A stretch of 64,000 nucleotides of DNA from PALSA-1004 sp041483135 (GTDB lineage Bacteria; Pseudomonadota; Gammaproteobacteria; Burkholderiales; SG8-41). The notes beneath the pieces are model-generated. The model saw only the letters and a program-made list of their open reading frames with translations, searched no databases and was not told the DNA's origin. A program made the position numbers and the translations under genes. The DNA lies in the NCBI GenBank assembly GCA_041483135.1, contig JBGPFE010000019.1:6071-70070 (forward strand), given 5' to 3'. The first letter of the stretch is position 1. Every line of letters begins with the position of its first letter. This document shows, piece after piece, positions 1-7,524 of the stretch.

Positions 1-592
1 TCATGCGGATCTGATTGATGAAGATCACCATCGTATTCGAACGCTTGATGTTGGCGGTGAGCTTCCTCAGCGCCTGCGACATGAGCCGCGCCTGCAATCC
101 CATCTGCGGCTCGCCCATCTCGCCCTCGATCTCGGCCTTGGGCGTGAGCGCCGCGACCGAATCGATCACCACCACGTCGACCGAGCCCGAGCGCACCAGC
201 ATGTCGGCAATCTCGAGTGCTTGCTCGCCGTTGTCGGGCTGCGAAATCAGGAGTTCCTGCACGTTGACGCCCAGCTTCTGCGCGTACTGCGGATCCAGCG
301 CGTGTTCGGCATCGATGAACGCGGCGGTGCCGCCGAGTTTCTGCGTTTGCGCGATCACCGACAGCGTCAGCGTCGTCTTTCCCGACGATTCCGGGCCGTA
401 GATCTCGACCACGCGGCCGCGCGGCAGTCCGCCGATGCCGAGCGCGATGTCGAGCCCGAGCGAGCCGGTCGATACCACCTCGATGTCCTTCGAAACCTCG
501 GCCTCGCCGAGGCGCATGATGGAGCCCTTGCCGAATTGCTTTTCGATTTGCGATAACGCTGCCGCCAGTGCTTTGGATTTGTTTTCGTCCAT
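1..592 (-). CDS. recA: RecA recombinase, N-terminal part (cut by window edge)
   Basis: DNA strand-exchange ATPase for homologous recombination and SOS induction. The minus strand encodes the first ~197 residues and runs off the left edge. It opens with MDENKSKALAAALSQIEKQF, the typical betaproteobacterial RecA N-terminus. The Walker A motif GPESSGKTT lies near residue 65, EHALDP near 95, and Walker B VVVIDSVAAL near 140. It is the last gene of the glyA-to-recA minus-strand block, separated from pncC by ~225 bp that hold a word-repeat element. An in-frame ATG four codons upstream (604) is possible, but family alignment favours 592. No clear LexA box was found in the upstream region. Identity is certain; only the C-terminus is missing. 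Confidence 0.98.
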   Translation of the reverse strand, partial: MDENKSKALAAALSQIEKQFGKGSIMRLGEAEVSKDIEVVSTGSLGLDIALGIGGLPRGRVVEIYGPESSGKTTLTLSVIAQTQKLGGTAAFIDAEHALDPQYAQKLGVNVQELLISQPDNGEQALEIADMLVRSGSVDVVVIDSVAALTPKAEIEGEMGEPQMGLQARLMSQALRKLTANIKRSNTMVIFINQIRM

Positions 593-750
593 GATGTGTC
601 CCATAAATACCCCCCGGATTATCTCACAGTCCTCTCACAGCAGGGATAACGCCGGGCGCGTGTCGCGGATGACGACTATGACTTTGGTAGTAGTGACTGT
701 CGAAAGACTAGGACGAAGTCGGCGCTGAACGCGGGCAACATAGTGAATGC

Positions 751-838
751 GTGAAGGGTGAATGAGTGAACACCCCCACCCTGCCCCTCCCCCTTGACAA
801 AGGGGGAAGGAACCCTTCACTCCTTCACTCCTTCACCC
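751..838. repeat. Word-repeat inverted element, GTGAAGG family, copy 1
   Basis: The left arm consists of iterated GTGAAGG/GTGAATGA words, the centre is a CCTCCCCCTTGACAAAGGGGG palindrome-like core, and the right arm is iterated TTCACTCC words. The right arm runs into pncC: its last codons and TGA stop are written in the repeat. Related copies lie at 15339, 22724 and 49598. The rest of the 593-816 interval holds the recA upstream region; I see no gene in it. Confidence 0.85.
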
Positions 839-1320
839 AGCAGTTTGAGCACGCCGGTGAGCGCGCGTTCGACCGCTTGCCTGCGCACCGCCTCGCGGTC
901 ACCCGCAAAATGCAGTGTCTCGGCAACCGGCTCGCCGTTCTTGAGCGCCCACGCGAGACACACCGTGCCGACCGGCTTCTCGGGCGTGCCGCCCGCCGGG
1001 CCGGCGATGCCGCTCACCGCGACCGCGACCTGGGCGTGACTCGCGGCAAGCGCGCCAGCCGCCATTTCCTTCACCGTATGCTCCGAGACTGCGCCGTGCT
1101 GTTCCAGCGTTCCCTCTTTGACGCCGAGCATTTCGCGCTTGGAAATGTAGGTATAAGTGATGAAACCGCGTTCGTACCAGTCGGAACTTCCCGGCACCAT
1201 GGTCACCGCCTCGCCGACCCAGCCGCCGGTGCACGATTCGGCGGTGACCAGCATCAGCGCGCGCGCTTTGAGCGCCGCGCCGACTTCCTCCGCGAGTTGG
1301 TATAAACGTTTATCGGTCAC
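817..1320 (-). CDS. pncC: Nicotinamide-nucleotide amidase (CinA C-terminal domain protein)
   Basis: A 167-residue stand-alone CinA C-terminal domain, the family of PncC enzymes that deamidate nicotinamide mononucleotide to nicotinate mononucleotide in the pyridine-nucleotide salvage cycle. The motif TAESCTGG at residues 26-33 and the SGIAGPAGG segment near 103-111 are family hallmarks. Length matches stand-alone PncC; the N-terminal MoaB-like half of long CinA proteins is absent. It follows pgpA by 3 bp and precedes recA, the usual proteobacterial order. The last residues (GEGVKE) and the stop codon are encoded by the right arm of the GTGAAGG-type element, so the native C-terminus has probably been reshaped. 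Confidence 0.93.
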   Translation of the reverse strand: MTDKRLYQLAEEVGAALKARALMLVTAESCTGGWVGEAVTMVPGSSDWYERGFITYTYISKREMLGVKEGTLEQHGAVSEHTVKEMAAGALAASHAQVAVAVSGIAGPAGGTPEKPVGTVCLAWALKNGEPVAETLHFAGDREAVRRQAVERALTGVLKLLGEGVKE

Positions 1321-1323
1321 GAT

Positions 1324-1833
1324 TCACCCCGGAAACAGTAGCCTGGCAATCGCCAGCACTAGCAGCGTGTAGCACGCCGCCAGCAAATCGTCGAACATCA
1401 CGCCAAAGCCGCTTTTCAATTTACGGTCGAAATAACGGATCGGCGGCGGTTTGAGGATATCAAACATACGGAACAGCAGGAACGCGATTCCCTGCCACAG
1501 GTAGCCGGCCGGTCCGATGAAAACCAGTACCAGCATGAACGCGACGATCTCGTCCCATACGATGGCGCCGTGGTCGGCAACACCGAGCGCGCTCCCGGTG
1601 CGCCCGCATGCCCATATACCGAGTGCAAAACCGAGCGCGGTCAGCGCGAGCAGTATCCAGTCCGTGGACATCGGCGCCAGCGCCCAATAAATCGGGAAGG
1701 CAAGCAGCGTGCCGGCCGTACCGGGCGCGCCCCGCACCAGCCCCGCGCCGGCGCCGAGCGCGATCACGTGCGCCGGATCGCGCAGCATGAAACGCGCCGT
1801 CGGGCGGACCTCCGTATCAGCCGAAATGGTCAT
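1324..1833 (-). CDS. pgpA: Phosphatidylglycerophosphatase A
   Basis: Membrane phosphatase that dephosphorylates phosphatidylglycerol phosphate to phosphatidylglycerol in inner-membrane lipid synthesis. The 169-residue protein has about four hydrophobic segments. Its family signature is visible: GLVRGAPGTAGTLLAFP near the N-terminus, then the acidic WDEIVAF, and FRMFDILKPPPIR followed by GVMFDD, which hold the metal and phosphate ligands. I chose the ATG at 1833; an upstream in-frame start at 1851 would overlap thiL further. It overlaps the 3' end of thiL by 17 bp and sits 3 bp before pncC, so coupled translation in one operon is likely. Confidence 0.94.
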   Translation of the reverse strand: MTISADTEVRPTARFMLRDPAHVIALGAGAGLVRGAPGTAGTLLAFPIYWALAPMSTDWILLALTALGFALGIWACGRTGSALGVADHGAIVWDEIVAFMLVLVFIGPAGYLWQGIAFLLFRMFDILKPPPIRYFDRKLKSGFGVMFDDLLAACYTLLVLAIARLLFPG

Positions 1834-2785
1834 AGCCTCCGCGCACGACACGCAGCGCCGTGCCGTCGGGCGCGCGCACGATCAGCCGCGGCGCAGCCCG
1901 TGCACGCGCCTGAATGCGGCCGATTAGCGTAATCGCAACGCCGACGCGCCTACCGATGCGCATGACCCGCTCGCGCGCCCGGCGCGGCGCGGTAAAGCAC
2001 AGTTCGTAATCGTCGCCGCCCGCGAGCAGCGCGCCGCATGCGGCAACGCGATCGAGATATCGGCGCAGCACCTTCGATGCCGGCAGCGCAGCCAGCTCGA
2101 TTTCCGCGGCAACGCCGGAGCGTTCGAGGATGTGGCCGAGATCGGCGAGCAGGCCGTCCGAAATGTCAATTGCACCGCGGGCAACGCCGCGCAACGCGAG
2201 CCCCAGCGCGATGCGCGGTTGCGGCTGATGCAGTCGTGCGGCGCAGCGCCTGAGCTCCGCCGGCTCGAGGCGGATGCGCCGCTTGAGCGCCGCCAGCGCG
2301 AGCGCCGCGTCGCCGAGCGTGCCCGACACCCAGATGTCGTCGCCAGGGCGGGCGCCGTCGCGCCGCAACGCTTTGCCGCGCGGCACTTCACCCATGATCT
2401 GCACGCAGATGTTGAGCGGCCCGCGCGTGGTATCGCCGCCTACCAGATCAACGTCGAACCGGCGCGCGAGCGCCATGAAGCCGCGCGAAAATTCGCCGAG
2501 CCAGCGCGCGTCGGCGCGCGGCAAGGCGAGCGCGAGCATCGCCCAGCGCGGCGTCGCGCCCATCGCCGCCATGTCGGAGAGATTGACGGCGAGCGCCTTG
2601 TGGCCCAACCGGTAAGGATCGGCAGCGCGGAAAAAATGGCGGCCTGCCACCAGCATGTCGGCCGAGACCACGAGTTCGCAGCCGCGGCGCACGTTGACGA
2701 GCGCCGCGTCGTCGCCGACGCCGAGCACGGTATGCCGTGCGCGGTGAGTGAAGTAGCGCCGGATCAGCTCAAACTCTGAAATCAC
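1817..2785 (-). CDS. thiL: Thiamine-monophosphate kinase
   Basis: ATP-dependent kinase converting thiamine monophosphate to thiamine diphosphate, the last step of cofactor synthesis in the cytoplasm. The 322-residue length is normal. Visible signatures: GVGDDAA near residue 22, NLSDMAAMGA near 68, GGDTT near 115, DISDGL near 208, GGDDYELCF near 255 and the terminal GGYDHF. It lies in the same minus-strand operon as nusB (upstream) and pgpA (downstream, overlapping). The window also encodes a ThDP-dependent enzyme at 47.9 kb that uses the product cofactor, although this is not a regulatory link. Confidence 0.97.
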   Translation of the reverse strand: MISEFELIRRYFTHRARHTVLGVGDDAALVNVRRGCELVVSADMLVAGRHFFRAADPYRLGHKALAVNLSDMAAMGATPRWAMLALALPRADARWLGEFSRGFMALARRFDVDLVGGDTTRGPLNICVQIMGEVPRGKALRRDGARPGDDIWVSGTLGDAALALAALKRRIRLEPAELRRCAARLHQPQPRIALGLALRGVARGAIDISDGLLADLGHILERSGVAAEIELAALPASKVLRRYLDRVAACGALLAGGDDYELCFTAPRRARERVMRIGRRVGVAITLIGRIQARARAAPRLIVRAPDGTALRVVRGGYDHFG

Positions 2786-2791
2786 TGCCGG

Positions 2792-3040
2792 TCACGGCCG
2801 CTGGATAGGACCGGTGCCCTGCCCCTGCTTCCCGGCGTTGTCGGAGAGCCATTTCTGCTTCATCGAGTACGGAAAATAAAAATCGACCGCCGCGAACGCC
2901 AGGAAGACGATCGCGAGCGTGCGCGCGGTATCGGCCGGCAGGAACGACAGCCCTTCGATCAGCACATACAGCCCGAGCAGCGCGTTGATAATGCCGCCGA
3001 TGTAAAACGCGACTATGCGTTTCTTCAGCCTGTCATCCAT
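2792..3040 (-). CDS. Small two-helix membrane protein between nusB and thiL
   Basis: An 82-residue hypothetical protein. It begins MDDRLKKRIVAFYIGGI and has two predicted transmembrane stretches (about residues 10-30 and 37-58), followed by a basic, Gln/Gly-rich tail. I chose ATG 3040 because a GGGG Shine-Dalgarno-like run lies a few bases upstream; an in-frame ATG at 3052 is the alternative. The gene starts just after the nusB stop and ends 6 bp before thiL, so it is almost certainly cotranscribed. No function is recognised. Its place among housekeeping genes and clean spacing make it a credible real gene rather than a chance ORF. Confidence 0.75.
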   Translation of the reverse strand: MDDRLKKRIVAFYIGGIINALLGLYVLIEGLSFLPADTARTLAIVFLAFAAVDFYFPYSMKQKWLSDNAGKQGQGTGPIQRP

Positions 3041-3056
3041 GGCCAACCCCATTCCG

Positions 3057-3509
3057 TCATTTTCTTGCTACCTCGTGCGGCCGCTTGTCCGCAGCGAGCT
3101 TGTCGAGCACGCCGTTCACGTACTTGAAACCGTCGGTGCCGCCGTAACTCTTGGCCAGCTCGACCGCCTCGTTGATCACCACTTTATACGGCACCTCGGG
3201 CTGATTTTCCAGCTCGTATGCCGCAATCAGCAGGATCGCGCGCTCGACCGGACTCAATTGCGCGCACTTGCGGTCGAGATAAGGCTGCAGCGATTGCTCG
3301 AGCCGCTGCGCTTCGCGGATCGCGCCGGCGAGCAGCGCCGAAAAATAAGCGCGATCGGTCTTGTCGAAACCCCTGGCCGCGGACATCTGCTGCTCGATGG
3401 TCGCGGCGTCGGTGCCGGCGAGCTGCCATTGATAAAGGCCCTGCAGCGCGAATTCGCGCGAGCGGCGGCGGCTGCTTTTGCGCGCCGGTGATTCCTGCGG
3501 CCGGGTCAT
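3057..3509 (-). CDS. nusB: Transcription antitermination factor NusB
   Basis: RNA-binding partner of NusE (S10) in the rRNA antitermination complex. The 150-residue product is all-helical. Family signatures are visible: RRRSREFALQGLYQW near the N-terminus, LSPVERAILLIAAYEL in the middle, and VPYKVVINEAVELAKSYGG with KYVNGVLDKLA near the C-terminus. A longer frame begins at 3596, but the ATG at 3509 removes an Arg-rich extension that would overlap ribH, so 3509 is preferred. It follows ribH closely, the conserved ribH-nusB order of proteobacteria. Confidence 0.97.
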   Translation of the reverse strand: MTRPQESPARKSSRRRSREFALQGLYQWQLAGTDAATIEQQMSAARGFDKTDRAYFSALLAGAIREAQRLEQSLQPYLDRKCAQLSPVERAILLIAAYELENQPEVPYKVVINEAVELAKSYGGTDGFKYVNGVLDKLAADKRPHEVARK

Positions 3510-3540
3510 GCTGTGGCGCGCCGGCGGTTCTCTCGGCCGT

Positions 3541-4017
3541 TCATTTCTGGCCGAGCTCCCGGAGCAGGTTCGCCATCTCGACCGCGACCGCCGCACAGTC
3601 GGCGCCCTTCTGCATCATCCGCGCTTCGGCCTGGTCATCGTCGTCGGTGGTCAGGATGCCGTTGGCGACCGGCACGCCGGTATCGAGCTGCACCGTCATG
3701 ATGCCGCTCGCGGACTGGTTGGCGACGATTTCGAAGTGATAGGTTTCGCCGCGGATCACCGCGCCGAGCGCGATCAGCGCGTCGAAATTTCCGGTGTTGG
3801 CCAGCTTCTGCAGCACGAGCGGCGCTTCGAGCGCGCCGGGCACGTCAACGATCCTGATGTCGGGCCCGCGCACGCCGAGCTTCGCCAGCGCCGCCGTGCA
3901 GCCGGCAAGCAGGCCGTCGCTGACGTCGGCGTTGAAGCGTGCCACGACAATGCCGATGCGCAGGCCGGCGCCGCCCGCGCCGGCTTCGACTTCTTCGATG
4001 GAATCGTATTTCGCCAT
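3541..4017 (-). CDS. ribH: 6,7-dimethyl-8-ribityllumazine synthase
   Basis: Condenses 5-amino-6-ribitylaminouracil with 3,4-dihydroxy-2-butanone 4-phosphate, the penultimate riboflavin step. At 158 residues it has normal length. Visible are ARFN near residue 26, VPGALEAP near 59, GAVIRGETYHFEIV near 85 (with the catalytic His) and GVPVANGILTTDDDDQAEAR near 113, where the usual ENxxQA is replaced by a run of Asp. It lies between ribBA and nusB in the rib operon; its partner substrates come from the RibB domain and RibD encoded just upstream. Confidence 0.97.
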   Translation of the reverse strand: MAKYDSIEEVEAGAGGAGLRIGIVVARFNADVSDGLLAGCTAALAKLGVRGPDIRIVDVPGALEAPLVLQKLANTGNFDALIALGAVIRGETYHFEIVANQSASGIMTVQLDTGVPVANGILTTDDDDQAEARMMQKGADCAAVAVEMANLLRELGQK

Positions 4018-4026
4018 GCTCGCCGC

Positions 4027-5130
4027 CTACTTTTTCGTTCCGTTTTCCGGCTGCAAATAACCGGTCACCTGCAGATCGAATCCCGCCATGCTCGGCATTC
4101 TACGCGGCTTGGCCATGAGGCGCATTTTCTTGACCTTGAGATCGCGCAATATCTGCGCGCCGATGCCGTAAGTGCGCAGCGCGTTTTTCTGGGGCGCGGG
4201 GATCGCGCCCGGTTGCGCGCGTTCGAGCAGATCGGTTGCCGATTCCGGCCGATGCAGCAACACGATCACGCCGCACTCGGCCCGGCTCACCGCCGCCAGT
4301 GCCTGGCTGAAATTCCACGAGTGGCTCGCGCTGCGGGTATCAAGCAGGTCGATCACCGACAGCGGCTCGTGCACGCGCACCAGCACTTCGCTGTCGGGCT
4401 TGATCCTGCCCTTGACCAGCGCAAGGTGCGTCGCCTGGCCGATCTTGTCGCTGTAGACGATGAGCCGGAACCCGCCGTGCACGGTCTCGATGTCGCGCTC
4501 GGACACGCGGCTCACCAGCGACTCGGTGCGGCTGCGGTAATGAATCAGATCGGTAATGGTGCCGATTTTAATCTGGTGCTGCCCGGCGAACTCCATCAGG
4601 TCGGGCAACCGCGCCATCTCGCCGTTGTCCTTGAGCACCTCGCAGATCACCGCGGCGGGCGTCGTGCCCGCCAATTGCGCGAGATCGCAGCCGGCTTCGG
4701 TATGCCCGGCGCGCACCAGCACGCCGCCTTTCTGCGCCATCAGCGGGAAAACGTGGCCGGGTTGCACGATGTCAGCCGGACTCGCGTCGGCGCGCACCGC
4801 CGCCTGCACCGTGCGCGCGCGGTCGGCTGCCGAAATGCCGGTGGTCACGCCTTCGGCCGCCTCGATCGATACCGTGAAGGCCGTGCCAAGCGGCGAAGCG
4901 TTGTTCGCGACCATCAGTGGCAGGTTGAGCTGGCGGCATTTTTCCTCGGTCAGCGTGAGGCAGATGAGTCCGCGCCCATAGCGCGCCATGAAGTTGACAG
5001 CCTGGGCGGTGACGAAGTCGGCAGCGAGCACGAGATCGCCTTCGTTCTCGCGGTCTTCCTCGTCGACGAGAATCACCATCTTGCCGGCACCGATGTCGGC
5101 GATGATTTCGGTTATGGGACTGATTGCCAT
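4027..5130 (-). CDS. ribBA: 3,4-dihydroxy-2-butanone-4-phosphate synthase fused to a degenerate GTP cyclohydrolase II domain
   Basis: The first ~205 residues form a complete RibB domain (DEEDRENEGDL near residue 24, RAGHTEA near 140), which makes the four-carbon unit of riboflavin from ribulose 5-phosphate. The remaining ~160 residues align with GTP cyclohydrolase II (FRLIVYSD, THLALVKG, LVRVHEPL). However, the zinc-binding triad of cysteines expected after RVHSEC is absent (the segment reads HEPLSVIDLLDTRSASH), and the conserved C-terminal substrate loop is eroded. RibB activity is confident and GCH II activity is unlikely, so another ribA-type enzyme must exist elsewhere in the genome. It is 2 bp from ribE upstream and 10 bp from ribH downstream. 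Confidence 0.94.
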   Translation of the reverse strand: MAISPITEIIADIGAGKMVILVDEEDRENEGDLVLAADFVTAQAVNFMARYGRGLICLTLTEEKCRQLNLPLMVANNASPLGTAFTVSIEAAEGVTTGISAADRARTVQAAVRADASPADIVQPGHVFPLMAQKGGVLVRAGHTEAGCDLAQLAGTTPAAVICEVLKDNGEMARLPDLMEFAGQHQIKIGTITDLIHYRSRTESLVSRVSERDIETVHGGFRLIVYSDKIGQATHLALVKGRIKPDSEVLVRVHEPLSVIDLLDTRSASHSWNFSQALAAVSRAECGVIVLLHRPESATDLLERAQPGAIPAPQKNALRTYGIGAQILRDLKVKKMRLMAKPRRMPSMAGFDLQVTGYLQPENGTKK

Positions 5131-5131
5131 A

Positions 5132-5722
5132 TCAGTGTCCAGGCTCCGCCAGGCGTTCCACGTAACGCGCGAGCATGTCGACTTCGATATTCACTTTCGC
5201 TGCCACCGCCAGCGCGCCGAGATTGGTCGCCCGCAGTGTATGCGGAATCAGGTTGGCTTCAAACGCGCTGCCGTTGACCGCATTCACCGTCAGGCTTACT
5301 CCATTTACCGCGATCGAGCCTTTGCGCGCGATGTATCTCGCCAGCCCGGGCGGCGCCTCGACCGCCAGCAGCCGGTCGCCGCCGCTCGCCTCGAAACGCG
5401 CGACAGTGCCGACGCCGTCGACGTGCCCGCCCACCAGGTGGCCACCGAGCCGGTCGGCAAGCCGCAGGGATTTTTCGAGATTCACCCTGAAGCCCGGCGC
5501 AAACCCGATCGTGCAAGCGAGCGTCTCGCGCGACACGTCAAACTCGAGCTGCTTGCGGGCGAGCGATGTCACGGTCAGGCACGCGCCGTTCACCGCGATG
5601 CTGTCGCCGATTCTGACGTCGGCCAGATCGAGCGCCCCCGCGTCGATCGTCACGCGCACGCCGTCCTCTGTGGGCTTCGCCCCGCGCACGCCGCCGACCG
5701 CCTCGATGATTCCGGTAAACAT
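5132..5722 (-). CDS. ribE: Riboflavin synthase alpha chain
   Basis: Dismutates two lumazine molecules to riboflavin and the pyrimidine precursor. The protein begins with the classic MFTGIIE at ATG 5722; an upstream extension to 5818 would overlap ribD and lacks family similarity. Two homologous barrels are visible: the first with GDSIAVNGACLTV and LRLADRLGGHLVGGHVDGVG, the second with KGSIAVNGVSLTVNAV. Length 196 residues, slightly shorter than the usual ~205-215. It follows ribD by 1 bp and precedes ribBA by 1 bp, so tight translational coupling is expected. Confidence 0.97.
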   Translation of the reverse strand: MFTGIIEAVGGVRGAKPTEDGVRVTIDAGALDLADVRIGDSIAVNGACLTVTSLARKQLEFDVSRETLACTIGFAPGFRVNLEKSLRLADRLGGHLVGGHVDGVGTVARFEASGGDRLLAVEAPPGLARYIARKGSIAVNGVSLTVNAVNGSAFEANLIPHTLRATNLGALAVAAKVNIEVDMLARYVERLAEPGH

Positions 5723-5723
5723 T

Positions 5724-6815
5724 TTATCTTTGTTCCAGGCGCGCCAGGATACGCATGTCGCCGCCCACCGTACGCATATCGTTGATCTTGAGCGTGCGCC
5801 GATGTTCGAGATCGGCAAGCTCAGGCAGATCGGCCATGCCGCGCGCGCGGTCGCCGAGCAGGCACGGCGCCAGATACAGCAACAGCTCGTCGACGCAGCC
5901 TTCGTTGATCAACGATCCATTGAGCTTGTGGCCGGCTTCGACGTGCAGCTCGTTGATCTCGCGCCGGCCGAGTTCGCGCAACAGCTCGGGCAATTCAACT
6001 TTGCCCGCGGCGTTTGGCATCACGATCACCTCGGCGCCTTGGTCCCGCATTTGCCCGATTTTCATTTCGTCCGCCGCCGCACAGGCGATCAGCACGCCGC
6101 CGCCGGTGAGTATGCGCGCGGTAAGCGGCGTCTCGAGCCGGCTGTCGACCACCACGCGCAGCGGCTGCCGCGGCGTGTCCACTTCGCGCACCGTCAGCTG
6201 CGGATCATCGTCGCGCACCGTGCCGATGCCGGTCAGTACCGCGCACGCGCGCGCACGCCAGTGGTGGCCGTCGCGACGCGCCGCCTCGCCGGTGATCCAC
6301 TGGCTCTTGCCGTTTGCGAGCGCGGTCCTGCCGTCGAGGCTCGCCGCAATTTTCATCCGCGTCCATGGCCGGCCGCGCGTCACGCGCGAGACAAAACCGA
6401 TGTTGAGCTCGCGCGCTTCGTTTTCGAGCACGCCCGTCGCGACTTCGATGCCCGCCTGCTTGATGCGCTCCATGCCCTGCCCCGCGGTGCGCAGATCGGG
6501 ATCGCGCATCGCCGCGACCACGCGCGCGATACCTGCCGCGATCAGCGCCTCGTCGCACGGCGGCGTGCGGCCGTGATGGTGGCACGGCTCGAGCGACACG
6601 TAGGCGGTGGCGCCACGTGCACGCTCACCCGCAGCCTTCAAGGCGTTCACTTCAGCATGCGGTGCACCGGCGCGCTCGTGCCAGCCTTCGCCGACCACTG
6701 TGCCGTCGCGCACGATCACGCAGCCGACGCGCGGATTGGGCGTCGCCGTATACAGCCCGCGCTGCGCGAGCTGCATTGCGCGCGCCATGAATTCGTAGTC
6801 GGCAGCGTTAGTCAT
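5724..6815 (-). CDS. ribD: Bifunctional diaminohydroxyphosphoribosylaminopyrimidine deaminase / reductase
   Basis: Catalyses steps two and three of riboflavin synthesis. The N-terminal zinc deaminase (about residues 1-145) shows NPRVGCVIV, HAEVNAL with the zinc His and catalytic Glu, and PCHHHGRTPPC with the zinc Cys pair. The C-terminal NADPH reductase (about 150-360) shows MKIAASLDGRTAL, SQWITGE and EAGHKLNGS. At 363 residues it is full length. It heads the compact ribD-ribE-ribBA-ribH run, separated from nrdR by ~150 bp occupied by a CTCTGTG-family repeat. No FMN riboswitch fold was recognised in that interval. Confidence 0.97.
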   Translation of the reverse strand: MTNAADYEFMARAMQLAQRGLYTATPNPRVGCVIVRDGTVVGEGWHERAGAPHAEVNALKAAGERARGATAYVSLEPCHHHGRTPPCDEALIAAGIARVVAAMRDPDLRTAGQGMERIKQAGIEVATGVLENEARELNIGFVSRVTRGRPWTRMKIAASLDGRTALANGKSQWITGEAARRDGHHWRARACAVLTGIGTVRDDDPQLTVREVDTPRQPLRVVVDSRLETPLTARILTGGGVLIACAAADEMKIGQMRDQGAEVIVMPNAAGKVELPELLRELGRREINELHVEAGHKLNGSLINEGCVDELLLYLAPCLLGDRARGMADLPELADLEHRRTLKINDMRTVGGDMRILARLEQR

Positions 6816-6854
6816 GAATGATAGATCGCCACGATACCAAGAAAACCAGAAACT

Positions 6855-6954
6855 CAGCCACAGAGATCACAGAGAACACCGAGGGAGTCAAATCCGTAAA
6901 CCGCCCGTTTCGCTTGTTTTTATCTCTGTGACCTCTGTGTCCTCTGTGGCTGAA
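6855..6954. repeat. Word-repeat inverted element, CTCTGTG family, copy 1
   Basis: The left arm is iterated CACAGAG words beginning CAGCCACAGAG, then an A/T-richer centre, then the right arm ATCTCTGTGACCTCTGTGTC and CTCTGTGGCTG. The arms are inverted relative to each other and could pair over ~30 bases. It fills the gap between ribD and nrdR. Related copies lie at 21502 and 51371. Confidence 0.85.
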
Positions 6955-6964
6955 GGTTTTGCCC

Positions 6965-7432
6965 TTACTTGCTTTTGCCTGAAGGTTTTTGCACTTCCTT
7001 GATCGCGTCCTGGAAGTCGTCGACGTCCTGGAAGCTCCTGTAAACCGATGCGAAGCGGATGTAGGCGACCTTGTCGAGCTTGTAGAGCTCTTTCATCACC
7101 ATCTCGCCGATGCGGCGGGTCGGGATCTCGCGCTCGCCGAGCGCGAGCACCTGCTGGGCGATGGTCGCCACCGCGTCATCCACCAGCGGCGTCGGCACCG
7201 GGCGCTTGTGCAGCGCGCGCATGAACCCGGTGCGGAGCTTGTCGAGATCGAACTCGGTGCGGCTGCCGTCCTGCTTCACCACCTGCGGCAGGCGCAGCTC
7301 GACCGTTTCGTAGGTCGTGAACCGCTTGTTGCATGCGGGGCAGCGCCGGCGGCGGCGGATGCTGTCGCCGTCGTCGCTCACGCGCGAATCGATCACCTGC
7401 GTGTCTTCGGCTTTGCAGAACGGGCAATGCAT
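6965..7432 (-). CDS. nrdR: Transcriptional repressor NrdR
   Basis: Zinc-ribbon/ATP-cone repressor of ribonucleotide reductase genes, sensing adenine nucleotides. The 155-residue protein starts MHCPFCKAEDTQVIDSR and carries the second zinc pair in CPACNKRFTTYE, giving four Cys ligands at about residues 3, 6, 31 and 34. The ATP-cone follows (VVKQDGSRTEFDLDKL through VAYIRFASVYRSFQDVDDF). It lies downstream of glyA in the glyA-nrdR-rib order common in betaproteobacteria. No doubt about identity. NrdR-box targets are not in this window as far as I can see. Confidence 0.97.
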   Translation of the reverse strand: MHCPFCKAEDTQVIDSRVSDDGDSIRRRRRCPACNKRFTTYETVELRLPQVVKQDGSRTEFDLDKLRTGFMRALHKRPVPTPLVDDAVATIAQQVLALGEREIPTRRIGEMVMKELYKLDKVAYIRFASVYRSFQDVDDFQDAIKEVQKPSGKSK

Positions 7433-7440
7433 ATTTTGGA

Positions 7441-7522
7441 AGTTTCGGGTTTCGAGTTAAAAGTTGTGAGTTTAAAGCTCACCCTCGCCAGCTCGAAACT
7501 CCAAACTCGCAGCTCGAAACTG
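7441..7522. repeat. Word-repeat inverted element, TTTCGAG family
   Basis: The left part has GTTTCGGGTTTCGAGTT and GTGAGTTTAAAG; the right part has AGCTCGAAACTCCAAACTCG and CAGCTCGAAACTG, inverted relative to the left. It occupies the whole glyA-nrdR gap. A half-element with the same words, GGTTTCGAGTTGCGAGTTTC, occurs at 22688-22707. Confidence 0.7.
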
Positions 7523-7524
7523 TT

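Noticed and set aside
593..750. LexA/SOS box for recA
   Set aside because: No CTGT-N8-ACAG dyad at a sensible distance; CTGTGAG words are single half-sites only.
3478..5277. 599-codon open frame on the plus strand opposite ribH, ribBA and nusB
   Set aside because: It is antisense to strongly recognised genes; long antisense frames are common at this GC content and its protein is His/Arg-rich with no family.
6816..6964. FMN riboswitch upstream of ribD
   Set aside because: The gap is filled by the CTCTGTG element; the conserved RFN helices were not found.
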